Source: Roseovarius salincola (lineage in GTDB: Bacteria; Pseudomonadota; Alphaproteobacteria; Rhodobacterales; Rhodobacteraceae). From it: a stretch of DNA of 32,357 bases. How positions within the stretch are numbered: position 1 is the stretch's first letter; the number at the start of each line of letters is the position of its first letter. Shown here piece by piece: positions 1-7,910 of this stretch. Position numbers and translations under genes: made by a program. The stretch lies in NCBI RefSeq assembly GCF_026891095.1, contig NZ_JAPTNL010000025.1, positions 1 through 32,357 of the forward strand, in the 5' to 3' direction. A model generated the notes under the pieces. The model did no database searches and was not told where the DNA came from. It worked only from the letters and a program-made list of their open reading frames with translations.

Positions 1-434
1 GCTCACGCGGGTGTAGTCGCCATGGCTGCCCTCGTCCGCGCCCATGGGGACGATGGTGATGTAGTCCCGCCCATGCACCGCGCCGGTCCAGGCGACCGGT
101 ATGGTGGACCCGGCAAGGGCGGATTCGGGGCCGCTGACGCTGACCTCGGGTTCTGTGATCTCGATGGGTTGGGCGGCCATGGTGCGCTTGCCCTCGTCGA
201 GCACGTAGCGGATTTCGTACATGCCGGTGTCGGCGGGGGCTTGGAGCTTGCCTTCGGCCTTGTCGCTCACGCGGGTGTAGTCGCCGTGGCTGCCCTCGTC
301 CGCGCCCATGGGGACGATGGTGATGTAGTCCCGCCCATGCACCGCGCCGGTCCAGCTGACCGGGATCGTGGACCCGGCAAGGGCGGATTCGGGGCCGCTG
401 ACGCTGACCTCGGGTTCGGTGATCTCGATGGGGG
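1..434 (-). repeat. 264-bp-period tandem repeat inside the VWA gene
   Basis: Bases 1-170 and 265-434 are nearly identical, with only a handful of mismatches, at an offset of 264 bp (88 codons). A third, clearly diverged copy covers about 525-675. The period keeps the reading frame, so copies can be gained or lost without breaking the gene. The array continues beyond base 1. Confidence 0.85.
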
Positions 435-1383
435 CGACGCCCAGCACGTTGCGGTCCTTCTGCGTCATGTAGCGCAGCTCGTAAAGGCCGGTCTGGGCGG
501 GGGCGCGAAAGTCGGCCTCGCTGTGGTCGCGCACGCGCACATAGCCGCCGTAGTCGCCCTCGGGCGTGCCGACGGGAACGATGGTGACGTAATCGGCGGG
601 ATCGAGGGTCGGGCTCCAGCCGATGCGGAAGGACGATCCGGCAAGGGCGCTGTCGGGAGCGGTCAGGGTGACGGCGGGTAATTCGGGTTCCGGTTCGGGC
701 ACGGGTTCGGGTTCGGGCGCGGCGGCGACGGCGGTGCTGATCGCGCCAAGGGCGCGGCCCAGCTCATCGGCATTGGCGGCCTGGATATACTGCCCGCCCG
801 TCCGTTCGGCGATGCAGGAGAGCGAGCCGCTGTCCTGATCGGCGCCAAGCCCGAAGCCCACCACATGAGCGGTGAAGGCGACCCCGCGGCTTTTCAGCGT
901 TTCGGCCAGCGCGCAGGGGTCGCGCTCGCAGCTTTCCAGACCGTCCGAAATCAGCACCACGGTCGCGGGCGTGTCGGTATAGGAAAGCTCGGTCGCGGCC
1001 AGTTCGATGGCGTCGGTCAGGGGCGTCTTGCCGGTCGGGGTGATGGCGTTGATGCGATCGAGGATCGCGGCGCGGGTATCGGCGCCGGGCGCCACCAGCG
1101 TTTCGATGTCGCTGCAATCGCCGCGCTGGCGGTGGCCATAGGCCATGAGCCCGACCTTGCGGTCTTCTGTCCAGTCGCCAAGCAGGTTTTCCATGACGCC
1201 GCGGGCGATCTCGATCTTGGCGGTGCCGTCGATCTGACCCCACATCGAGTTCGAGCCGTCAAACACCACCATGACGTTTTCATCGGCGGCCTGGGCGGTG
1301 CCTGCCAGCCCGAGGGAGAGGGCGGCGGCGAGGCCAAATGCGCCGGAACGCAGGGCGGAAACGCGGCGGGCGATATGTGACAT
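1..1383 (-). CDS. Secreted VWA-domain protein with tandem C-terminal repeats (3' end outside window)
   Basis: Minus-strand gene starting at 1383 and still open at base 1, so 461 codons are visible. The start follows a GAGGGA ribosome site 6 bases upstream. Residues 1-33 look like a Sec signal peptide ending in AQAA. Residues 36 to about 215 form a von Willebrand A domain with a MIDAS motif DGSNS (Asp42, Ser44, Ser46) and a later TPLTD segment, which would bind a divalent metal and a protein ligand outside the cytoplasmic membrane. An acidic Pro/Glu linker (EPEPVPEPEPE) leads into about 88-residue repeats: a diverged unit at about 236-325, then 326-413 and 414-461 (cut), the last two nearly identical. 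Each carries an SxLAGS...W...DY(V/I)TIVP...Y core and probably folds as a beta-sandwich. The biological role is unknown. It is divergent from recO. Confidence 0.85.
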   Translation of the reverse strand, partial: MSHIARRVSALRSGAFGLAAALSLGLAGTAQAADENVMVVFDGSNSMWGQIDGTAKIEIARGVMENLLGDWTEDRKVGLMAYGHRQRGDCSDIETLVAPGADTRAAILDRINAITPTGKTPLTDAIELAATELSYTDTPATVVLISDGLESCERDPCALAETLKSRGVAFTAHVVGFGLGADQDSGSLSCIAERTGGQYIQAANADELGRALGAISTAVAAAPEPEPVPEPEPELPAVTLTAPDSALAGSSFRIGWSPTLDPADYVTIVPVGTPEGDYGGYVRVRDHSEADFRAPAQTGLYELRYMTQKDRNVLGVAPIEITEPEVSVSGPESALAGSTIPVSWTGAVHGRDYITIVPMGADEGSHGDYTRVSDKAEGKLQAPADTGMYEIRYVLDEGKRTMAAQPIEITEPEVSVSGPESALAGSTIPVAWTGAVHGRDYITIVPMGADEGSHGDYTRVS

Positions 1384-1515
1384 GAAAAATCCCTCGGTTC
1401 GTGAAATGAAGTGTGCCGAGTGAAGCACGAATCGAATTGCCTTGCAAAGCGCCGCGCGGGCCTTGGCAAGGCGCTGGTTCTGGTGTGGTATGGCCCAAAC
1501 GGGCAGGAGCGGCGC

Positions 1516-2256
1516 ATGGAATGGCGCGATCAGGGCATATTGCTGTCGACGCGGACGCATGGCGAGACTTCGGCGATCATCGAGGTGTTCACACCCGGAC
1601 ATGGCCGTCATGCGGGCGTGGTGCGCGGCGGCGTCTCGCGGCGGATGGCGCCGGTGCTGCAACCGGGGGCGCAGCTTGACCTGACCTGGCGGGCACGGCT
1701 GGAGGATCATATCGGCGCCTTCACGGTCGAGCCGATGCGCTCGCGCATGGCCGCGTCGATGGGGGATAGCCTGTCGCTGGCGGGTCTCAATGCGGTGACG
1801 GCGCTGTTGCTGTTCAGCCTGCCCGAGCGCGAGGCGCATCCGCGCCTATACCAGCGCACCGAGCGGTTGCTGGACCTTCTGGGGCAGGGGGATGTGTGGC
1901 CGCTGGCCTATCTCGACTGGGAAATCGCCTTGCTGGACGAGATGGGATTCGGGCTTGATCTGAGCCGTTGCGCTGTGATGGGCGCGCAGGCGAACGATCT
2001 GAGCTATGTCTCACCGCGCACCGGGCGGGCGGTGTCGCGCAAGGGCGCGGGGGAATGGGCCGACCGGCTGCTGCCCTTGCCGCCCTGCATGTTGGGCGAG
2101 GGGCCGGCGCCCGACAGCGAGGTGGCCGAGGCGTTGCGGGTGACGGGGCATTTCCTGAGCAATCATCTGGCGATGGAACTGGGCAACAAGCCCCTGCCCG
2201 CTGCACGCCAGCGTTTTGTCGACAGGTTCCGCGCGCGGATCCCCGACGCGCCCTAG
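1516..2256 (+). CDS. recO: DNA repair protein RecO
   Basis: A 246-residue protein. It starts [17 protein letters not shown], the usual RecO N-terminus: an OB-fold with the pattern of a short beta strand, then HGE(T/S)..I..VFT. The [10 protein letters not shown] segment at about 30-40 is also typical. RecO helps RecR load RecA onto SSB-coated DNA in gap repair and anneals complementary strands. The C-terminal helical part carries [12 protein letters not shown] and ends near normal family length. The start was chosen at 1516 because AGGAG lies 7 bases upstream; an in-frame extension back to 1411 has no such site and no homology pattern. The stop overlaps the stop of the opposing TetR gene within a shared CTAG. 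Confidence 0.93.
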   Translation: MEWRDQGILLSTRTHGETSAIIEVFTPGHGRHAGVVRGGVSRRMAPVLQPGAQLDLTWRARLEDHIGAFTVEPMRSRMAASMGDSLSLAGLNAVTALLLFSLPEREAHPRLYQRTERLLDLLGQGDVWPLAYLDWEIALLDEMGFGLDLSRCAVMGAQANDLSYVSPRTGRAVSRKGAGEWADRLLPLPPCMLGEGPAPDSEVAEALRVTGHFLSNHLAMELGNKPLPAARQRFVDRFRARIPDAP

Positions 2257-2813
2257 CGCAGCGCCAGCACCAGATCGACCAGCGACCCCATCGCCTGAGC
2301 GTTGCCGCCGGGCCGGTCTTCGGCCAGCTCCTCCATCCCGATGGCACAGGCATAGATGATCCGGGCCATTTCGGGATTGGCGATGCCGATCTCGGCCAGC
2401 AGGCGCTGCATGAGCGCGAGGCGGTATTGATCGACCCGCGTCACCGCCAGCCGGGCCTCGGCATTGTCCTTGGCCCAGGCGCGGATCGCCGGTTCGATCG
2501 CGGTTTCGCGGTCTTCGTCATCCGCATCGCGCCCGCCGATGATCTGGGCAATGTGGCGCAATTGTCCGACCGGGTGCGATTCCCGCGCGTGTGCGGCATC
2601 GAGGCGCGCGGTGCTTTCGTCTTCCCACCGGGCCAGGAGCGCGGCGTGAAAGGCGGGCACATCTGCGAAGTGCCAATAGAACGAGCCCTTGGTCGTCTTG
2701 AGGCGCCGCGCCAGCGGCTCGGCCTTCAAGGACGCGGGGCCGGACCGGGCCAGTGCCTCCTGCCCGGCCAGCAGCCAGTCGTCCTGAGCGAGTCGTCGCG
2801 AGGTGGTCATCAT
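2253..2813 (-). CDS. TetR/AcrR-family transcriptional regulator
   Basis: A 186-residue protein with an N-terminal TetR helix-turn-helix at about residues 12-58. The recognition part reads [20 protein letters not shown], the classic [10 protein letters not shown] signature, followed by an all-helical ligand-binding and dimerisation domain. The ligand is unknown. It is transcribed away from phnC, with 128 bases between the two starts, so it could control itself or phnC, but no clear operator palindrome is visible there. The start may be either of two adjacent ATGs; neither has a strong ribosome site. The end overlaps recO by 4 bp. Confidence 0.85.
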   Translation of the reverse strand: MMTTSRRLAQDDWLLAGQEALARSGPASLKAEPLARRLKTTKGSFYWHFADVPAFHAALLARWEDESTARLDAAHARESHPVGQLRHIAQIIGGRDADDEDRETAIEPAIRAWAKDNAEARLAVTRVDQYRLALMQRLLAEIGIANPEMARIIYACAIGMEELAEDRPGGNAQAMGSLVDLVLALR

Positions 2814-2941
2814 GCAAGAAGGATATGCCGCGCCATGCCCCCCGGCAAGTGCGGCGAGGGTTTTACAAAAGCTTCACCGAACCGTTGCAAAGGCTTAGCG
2901 AAGCCGGCCTAACACCGCCCCTGTCAAAAGGGGGATATCAC

Positions 2942-3766
2942 GTGCTGACCATCAACGGGCTGACCAGACGATTTGGACGCAACACGGCCGTCGATGCGGT
3001 GTCATTCACAGTTGAAAAGCCTGCGATGATCGGCATCATCGGGCGTTCGGGTGCCGGCAAATCGACCTTGTTGCGGATGCTCAACCGGCTGACCGACGCG
3101 AGCGACGGCACGATCACCTTCGATGGGCGTGACGTGACCGCGCTCAGGGGCGCGGACAAGCGCGCCTGGCAGTCCGACTGTGCGATGATCTTTCAGCAGT
3201 TCAATCTGGTGCCGCGGATGGATGTGGTGTCGAACGTGCTGCATGGGACGCTCAACCGCCGCTCGACGCTGGCGACGATGTTCAACCTTTATCCGCAGGC
3301 CGATATCCATCGCGCCATCGACATCCTGGACCGGCTGGGCATCGCCGACCACGCGCCCAAGCGCGCCGAGGCCCTGTCGGGCGGGCAACAGCAGCGCGTC
3401 GCCATCGCCCGCGCGCTGATGCAGGACCCCAGGATCGTGCTGGCGGACGAGCCGATCGCGTCGCTCGATCCGATGAACGCGAAGCTGGTCATGGATGATC
3501 TGCGCCGCATTCACGAAGAGGACGGCAGAACTGTCATCGCCAACCTGCACACATTGGATACCGCAAGAAATTACTGTGACCGGGTGATCGGGATGCTGCA
3601 TGGACGGGTCGTTTTCGACGGCTCGCCCGAGCAGCTGACCACCGGTGTGGCGCGCGACATTTACGGCGCTGATGACGGTTTTTCCGAGGCCAGTACATCG
3701 ACCTCGATCGAGACGCTTGAGCGGCACGCGCAAGACGCCATTCGCGCCGCCGAGGCCGTGGTCTGA
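2942..3766 (+). CDS. phnC: Phosphonate ABC transporter ATP-binding protein PhnC
   Basis: A 274-residue ABC ATPase that would energise phosphonate import through PhnE. Walker A is GRSGAGKST (about residues 31-39), the Q-loop lies in FQQFNLVPR, the signature is [15 protein letters not shown], Walker B is IVLADEP, followed by SLDP and an H-loop in NLHTLD. The [16 protein letters not shown] stretch is typical of PhnC. The GTG at 2942 is preferred because AAAGGGGG lies just upstream and homologues start at this point; an in-frame extension upstream lacks family similarity. The C-terminal tail after residue 235 is longer than in many homologues. First gene of a phnC-D-E-E2-transferase operon; phnD begins 60 bases later. 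Confidence 0.94.
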   Translation: MLTINGLTRRFGRNTAVDAVSFTVEKPAMIGIIGRSGAGKSTLLRMLNRLTDASDGTITFDGRDVTALRGADKRAWQSDCAMIFQQFNLVPRMDVVSNVLHGTLNRRSTLATMFNLYPQADIHRAIDILDRLGIADHAPKRAEALSGGQQQRVAIARALMQDPRIVLADEPIASLDPMNAKLVMDDLRRIHEEDGRTVIANLHTLDTARNYCDRVIGMLHGRVVFDGSPEQLTTGVARDIYGADDGFSEASTSTSIETLERHAQDAIRAAEAVV

Positions 3767-3826
3767 AACTATCCACCCCGTCGCCGGACGCGGCGGATCA
3801 AACCCTCAAACGTGAGAGAGGACATC

Positions 3827-4726
3827 ATGAAGAAACTGATTGCTGCCATCGTGGCCACCACTGCCCTGACCGCGCCGGTCATGGCCCAGGAATTCACCGA
3901 ATTCCGTATCGGCATTCTGGGCGGTGAAAACGCCCAGGACCGGATGAACTCGAACGAGTGCTACCGCGCCAAGGCCGAGGAACTTCTGGGCGTGCCGGTC
4001 AAACTGTTCACGCCCGCCGATTATGACGGCGTGATCCAGGGCCTGCTGGGCGGCACCATCGACATGGCGTGGCTGGGCGCATCGGCCTATGCCAAGACCT
4101 ATCTGACCGACCCCGACGCCGTCGAGCCGGTCATGGTGAAGACCAATACCGATGGTTCCTACGGCTATTACTCGGTCGGTTTCGCGCGCAAGGACAGCGG
4201 TATCGCATCGCTTGAGGACCTGCAGGGCAAGGTTTTCGCCTTTGGCGATCCGAACTCGACCAGCGGCTATCTCATCCCGTCGATCGAAATCCCCCAGACC
4301 ACCGGCGCCAGCATGGAGTCGGGCGACTATTTCGGTGAGGTCAAGTTTGTCGGTGGCCATGAGCAGACCATCGTCGCCGTGGCCAATGGCGATGTCGACG
4401 CGGGCGTGACCTGGGCCGACGGCATGGGCGAATGGGAAGACGGCTACAATTCGGGCGCTCTGCGCAAGGCCAGCGACGCGGGTCTCGTGGACATGAACCA
4501 GGTCGTGGAGATCTGGAAGTCGAAGCCGATCCCGGAAGGCCCCGTGGTGCTGCGCAAGGCGCTGCCCGAGCGCGTCAAGATCGACATCACGACGCTGACC
4601 GCCTCGCTGCCTTACATGGACCCGGACTGCGCCTATAACTTCATGGCCGGTGAAGCCCTCGGGTTCCAGCCGATCAACCATGACGCCTATCAGTCGATCA
4701 TCGAGGCGCGTCAGTCCAAGATGTAA
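3827..4726 (+). CDS. phnD: Periplasmic phosphonate-binding protein PhnD
   Basis: A 299-residue substrate-binding protein of the type II periplasmic fold. Residues 1-22 form a signal peptide (MKKLIAAIVATT...MAQ). The mature part contains the PhnD hallmarks: an early FRIGILGGEN strand, the GVIQGLLGGTIDMAWLG segment around 70-85, the FAFGDPNSTSGYL phosphonate-binding loop, and GGHEQTIVAVANGDVDAGVTW. It delivers phosphonates to PhnE. The ATG at 3827 follows GAGAGAGGAC; the GTG five codons upstream overlaps this ribosome site and is unlikely. It lies between phnC and phnE, separated from phnE by a strong hairpin. Confidence 0.95.
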   Translation: MKKLIAAIVATTALTAPVMAQEFTEFRIGILGGENAQDRMNSNECYRAKAEELLGVPVKLFTPADYDGVIQGLLGGTIDMAWLGASAYAKTYLTDPDAVEPVMVKTNTDGSYGYYSVGFARKDSGIASLEDLQGKVFAFGDPNSTSGYLIPSIEIPQTTGASMESGDYFGEVKFVGGHEQTIVAVANGDVDAGVTWADGMGEWEDGYNSGALRKASDAGLVDMNQVVEIWKSKPIPEGPVVLRKALPERVKIDITTLTASLPYMDPDCAYNFMAGEALGFQPINHDAYQSIIEARQSKM

Positions 4727-4748
4727 TCCCGCAAAGGGACAGACAAAC

Positions 4749-4780
4749 CGACCGGGCCCGCATCCAGGCGGGCCCGGTCG
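4749..4780 (+). promoter_or_regulatory. Strong hairpin between phnD and phnE
   Basis: A perfect 13-bp inverted repeat (4749-4761 with 4768-4780, core ACCGGGCCCGC) with a 6-base loop ATCCAG. No U-tract follows, so it is not a typical intrinsic terminator. Its position just behind the binding-protein gene suggests a 3' stabiliser that leaves phnD mRNA more abundant than phnE, as is known for other ABC transporter operons; this last part is inference. Confidence 0.75.
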
Positions 4781-4800
4781 CGCATGAACGGGGACGAGGC

Positions 4801-5673
4801 ATGAGCGAGATGACAGTGGGACAGGCGGGCGTGGCACGCGTGCAGGACGTTCAGGCCGCCTATATGGAGATGACCCGGCGCAAGCGGCTTTACGGCATGG
4901 TGATGCTGGTCGTGTTCATCGCGCTGATGGTGTCGGGATTCCGCGTGGCCGACGGGCGCAATGCCGGCGGTTTCTGGGACGGGATCGGCAATATCTTTCA
5001 GTTCCCGAAGGAAGTGCTGTCGGAGGCGGGCGAGAAGATCGCCAACCTGCCGGGGCTGATGGTGAAATTCCTGCCCTCGCTGCTGGAGACGCTGAACATC
5101 GCAGGGGCATCGACCCTGCTGGGGGCGATCTTTGCGATCATGATCTCGCTGCTGGCGACGCGGGGGCTGGCGAAATGGCCGCGGCTGATCGGGGTGTTCA
5201 GGCGGATCATGGATATCATGCGCGCGATCCCCGAGATCGTCATTGCGCTGGTGCTGATCTTCATTCTGGGCGGCGGGCCGGTTCCGGCGATGATCGCCAT
5301 CGCCATCCACACCACCGGCGCGCTTGGAAAGCTGTTCTCGGAAGTGAACGAGAATGCGAGCCTCAAGCCGGTCGAGGGGCTGCACTCGGTCGGCGCCACA
5401 TGGGCGCAGCGCATGTGGCTGGGCGTGATCCCGCAGGTCGCGCCCAATTATCTGAGCTATGCGCTGATGCGCTTTGAAATCAATGTCCGTGCTTCGGCGA
5501 TCCTGGGCTTCGTGGGCTCGGGCGGGATCGGCTATGACCTCAAGAACGCCTTCAGCTGGGGTCAGGGCCGTTATGACGAGGTGGCCGCGATCTTCCTGCT
5601 GCTGTTCGCGACCATCGTGGTTTTCGACCAGATATCGGGCCATTACCGCAACAAGATGATCGGAAAGGGATAA
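4801..5673 (+). CDS. phnE: Phosphonate ABC transporter permease PhnE (first copy)
   Basis: A 290-residue inner-membrane permease. An N-terminal segment at about 31-47 is followed by a periplasmic stretch, then membrane helices from about residue 98 onward (STLLGAIFAIMISLLATRG, ALVLILGGGPVPAMIAIAIH). The EAA-type loop that contacts PhnC is seen in GALGKLFSEVNENASLKPVEGLHSVGA, and the C-terminal RASAILGFVGSGGIGYDL is characteristic of PhnE. The start is supported by GACGAGG 5 bases upstream. It presumably forms a heterodimeric channel with the longer PhnE2 encoded 4 bases downstream. Confidence 0.94.
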   Translation: MSEMTVGQAGVARVQDVQAAYMEMTRRKRLYGMVMLVVFIALMVSGFRVADGRNAGGFWDGIGNIFQFPKEVLSEAGEKIANLPGLMVKFLPSLLETLNIAGASTLLGAIFAIMISLLATRGLAKWPRLIGVFRRIMDIMRAIPEIVIALVLIFILGGGPVPAMIAIAIHTTGALGKLFSEVNENASLKPVEGLHSVGATWAQRMWLGVIPQVAPNYLSYALMRFEINVRASAILGFVGSGGIGYDLKNAFSWGQGRYDEVAAIFLLLFATIVVFDQISGHYRNKMIGKG

Positions 5674-5677
5674 GGCG

Positions 5678-7030
5678 ATGAGCGCAACGAGCGATACTGC
5701 CGGAACCGCCGCCGCGCCGTTCGACGCGACCGCTTTCTTTCAACGCAAACGGCTGATGGCGATCGCCGTACCCGCTGGGATCCTGGCCTATTTCGTCTAT
5801 ATCTTCTTCGCATTCGACATTCCGGGCCTCGCGGAGCGCGCCCGAATGGACAACGCGCGGATCCTTGTGGCTGACAGCTTCAGCTACAAGACGCATGTCA
5901 CCCGCGACAATCGCATGGGCGGAATCACCATCGCGGTGGAAGGCGAGAACAAGGGCACATGGCCCGAGGGGCGCAGCCCAGACTGGGTGCAGGTCGAGAG
6001 CGCCGATCGTGCAGTGGTCTCGTTGAAGCACGGCCAGGAGGTGCTGCTGGACGGAGACACGATGCGCTATGACGTGCCGGGTTACGGCATGATCGCGGCC
6101 GAGGTGAGCCGGCGCGGTATCGCGCTGGACCTTCCGGCGGGCGAGACCCCCGATTGGATCAGCGCCAGCAACGCACGGGTCGATATCACCACAGATGCCG
6201 GGCGCGTCATCCTGACCAAGGCCCGCTCGGAGGTGATGCGATATCATTTCGGATGGGAGCTGTTCTGGTTCACCCTGGACAGCCCGTTCTACGGCAAGAG
6301 TTTCGGCGAGCTGATCGGGTTGGCCGTGTCGGGCGACCGGCTGGTGGAGGGCAAGAGCAATCTGGCCGCCATGGTCCACGATGTCTGGAACAATCGCATG
6401 TGGCAGCACAAGGATGTCATGTGGGCGATCTTCGAGACGATCCTCATGGCGTTTCTGGGCACGATGGGAGCCGCACTGATGGCGTTGCCGCTGGCCTTTG
6501 CCGCCGCGCGCAACTTTACCCCGCTGATGGTGGTGCGCGCCGCCGTGCGCCGGGTATTCGACTTCCTGCGCGGGGTGGATGCGCTGATCTGGACGATCAT
6601 CCTGGCGCGCGCCTTCGGGCCGGGGCCGCTGACCGGGGCGCTGGCGATCCTGATCACCGACACGGGGAGCTTCGGCAAGCTGTTTTCCGAGGCGCTCGAG
6701 AATGTCGACAGGAACCAGATCGAGGGCGTGCAATCCACCGGCGCAAAGCCGCTGCAACGCTATCGCTTCGGGGTGATCCCGCAGATCACGCCGATCCTTC
6801 TGAGCCAGGTTCTCTATTATCTGGAATCCAACACCCGCAGCGCCACGATCATCGGCGCGATCACGGGGGGCGGTATCGGGCTGCTGCTGACCCAGGCGAT
6901 GATCACCCAGAAGGACTGGGAGGAGGTGAGCTATTACATCATTCTCATCCTGCTCATGGTGATGTTGATGGATACGGTGTCGGGCTGGCTGCGACGCCGG
7001 TTGATCCAGTCGGATGACAGCGGCCATTGA
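5678..7030 (+). CDS. phnE: Phosphonate ABC transporter permease PhnE2, long form
   Basis: A 450-residue second PhnE-type permease, much longer than the first copy. A membrane segment at about 24-46 is followed by roughly 190 residues without obvious membrane helices (about 50-240), which should lie in the periplasm. The transport domain then resembles PhnE: FETILMAFLGTMGAALMALPLAFAAARN, an EAA loop around SFGKLFSEALENVDRNQIEGVQSTGA, and NTRSATIIGAITGGGIG near the C-terminus. The start lies 4 bases behind the phnE stop with AAAGGGATAAGG upstream. Pairs of short and long PhnE are, to my knowledge, common in Rhodobacterales and Rhizobiales. The role of the extra domain is not evident from sequence. 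Confidence 0.92.
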   Translation: MSATSDTAGTAAAPFDATAFFQRKRLMAIAVPAGILAYFVYIFFAFDIPGLAERARMDNARILVADSFSYKTHVTRDNRMGGITIAVEGENKGTWPEGRSPDWVQVESADRAVVSLKHGQEVLLDGDTMRYDVPGYGMIAAEVSRRGIALDLPAGETPDWISASNARVDITTDAGRVILTKARSEVMRYHFGWELFWFTLDSPFYGKSFGELIGLAVSGDRLVEGKSNLAAMVHDVWNNRMWQHKDVMWAIFETILMAFLGTMGAALMALPLAFAAARNFTPLMVVRAAVRRVFDFLRGVDALIWTIILARAFGPGPLTGALAILITDTGSFGKLFSEALENVDRNQIEGVQSTGAKPLQRYRFGVIPQITPILLSQVLYYLESNTRSATIIGAITGGGIGLLLTQAMITQKDWEEVSYYIILILLMVMLMDTVSGWLRRRLIQSDDSGH

Positions 7031-7041
7031 CGATGGCGGGA

Positions 7042-7075
7042 CGCCTCCGGCGGGAGTATTTCGGGCAAGATGAAG
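7042..7075 (+). repeat. Dispersed intergenic repeat, copy 1
   Basis: The core at 7053-7075 reads GGAGTATT, two variable bases, then GGGCAAGATGAAG. It matches 21 of 23 positions with a second copy at 13770-13792. Both copies follow GC-rich, hairpin-forming sequence just after a phn gene. It contains an in-frame ATG that is probably not the start of the next gene. Confidence 0.6.
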
Positions 7076-7117
7076 CCGGGGCGCGGGAATGGTGCAGCGG
7101 GCAAGGGACGGGGAAAG

Positions 7118-7735
7118 ATGAAGGACTTAAGGGCCGACGGCGCGAGCGTGCATCCCGATTGCGAGATCACCGAAAGCGATTTCGGCGCCTATAGCGAGAT
7201 CGGGCGCGGCAGCCGGGTGGCCTATTCGGTGATCGGTGATTATTCCTATTGCGACCGCTATTGCGATATCGCCAATGCCGATGTCGGGCGTTTTGCCAAT
7301 ATCGCCAGTTTCGTGCGGATCGGCGCGACGGATCATCCGCTCGACCGCGCCAGCCTGCATCATTTCATGTATCGCTCGGCCGCCTATTGGCCTGATGCCG
7401 GGGACGACGCGGAGTGGTTTCGCGCGCGCCGGGCGCGCCGTGCGGCGATCGGCCATGACACCTGGCTGGGGCATGGCGCTCAGGTGAAGCCCGAGGTGAC
7501 GGTCGGCCATGGGGCGGTGGTGGCCGCGGGCGCGGTGGTGACGAAGGATGTGGCACCTTACCAGATCGTCGCGGGTGTGCCCGCACGCCCGGTTCGCGCC
7601 CGCCTGCCCGAAGCCCTGGCCGAGCGCTTGATCGCGTTGGCCTGGTGGGATTGGGATCACGCGCGCCTGCGCGCGGCGCTTGAGGATTTTCGCGCGCTGT
7701 CTGTCGAGGCATTCCTTGAAAAGCACGGCGGATGA
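7118..7735 (+). CDS. Hexapeptide-repeat acetyltransferase-like protein of phosphonate clusters
   Basis: A 205-residue left-handed beta-helix protein. Isoleucine-patch repeats run from about residue 8 to 70 (VHPDCEITESDFGAYSEIG..., DYSYCDRYCDIANADVGRF) and again around 125-170 (IGHDTWLGHGAQVKPEVTVG, HGAVVAAGAVVTKDV), with the usual VAGVPARPVR end. A His in IGHDTWLGHG and the DHP segment (ATDHPLDRAS) match acetyl-CoA-dependent acyltransferases of the LbetaH group. It corresponds to the hexapeptide-transferase family regularly found in C-P lyase clusters (TIGR03308 in my recollection), whose substrate is not established. The ATG at 7118 was chosen because GGGGAAAG precedes it; an upstream ATG at 7070 lies inside the dispersed repeat. 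Last gene of the transport operon. Confidence 0.85.
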   Translation: MKDLRADGASVHPDCEITESDFGAYSEIGRGSRVAYSVIGDYSYCDRYCDIANADVGRFANIASFVRIGATDHPLDRASLHHFMYRSAAYWPDAGDDAEWFRARRARRAAIGHDTWLGHGAQVKPEVTVGHGAVVAAGAVVTKDVAPYQIVAGVPARPVRARLPEALAERLIALAWWDWDHARLRAALEDFRALSVEAFLEKHGG

Positions 7736-7764
7736 GCGGGCGGTTCAGCACCCGCGAAGAAAAA

Positions 7765-7789
7765 GGGTGCCCCGGTTTCGGGGTCACCC
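7765..7789. terminator. Hairpin terminator between the transport operon and the phnM-like gene
   Basis: GGGTGCCCCG, loop GTTT, CGGGGTCACCC: a 10-bp stem with one bulged T. On the minus strand it is followed by TTTTTC, a good intrinsic terminator for the phnF-phnM-like transcript. On the plus strand the tail is only TGTGTTT, so it may also end the phnC operon, less efficiently. Confidence 0.75.
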
Positions 7790-7879
7790 TGTGTTTCGTC
7801 ATTGAAATGGATTTGTGGGAAATATAGGAAAGTCAGTGCCGAGAAACTGCGCGTTTCCTGCGACGGTGTGGCGATGGTT

Positions 7880-7897
7880 TCATGAAAACTTCATGAC
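7880..7897 (+). promoter_or_regulatory. Pho-box-like element, copy 1
   Basis: TCATGAAAACTTCATGAC. On the minus strand it extends to CTGTCAT-GAAG-TTTTCAT, that is, two heptamers at 11-bp spacing, close to the alphaproteobacterial PhoB consensus (CTGTCAT-N4-CTGTCAT). It matches 16 of 18 positions with the element at 9885-9902. It directly adjoins a perfect 12-bp palindrome GACAGGCCTGTC (7895-7906). It lies behind the 3' end of the phnM-like gene, so its target is unclear. Confidence 0.35.
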
Positions 7898-7910
7898 AGG
7901 CCTGTCGCGC

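Noticed and set aside
22..681. Gly/Ala-rich plus-strand frame with internal repeats
   Set aside because: It is the complement of the VWA gene's repeat region; the minus-strand frame has signal peptide, MIDAS motif and a ribosome site.
2814..2941. Pho box or TetR operator between the TetR gene and phnC
   Set aside because: TTCACC and CTGTCAA are present but not at Pho-box spacing, and no convincing palindrome was found.
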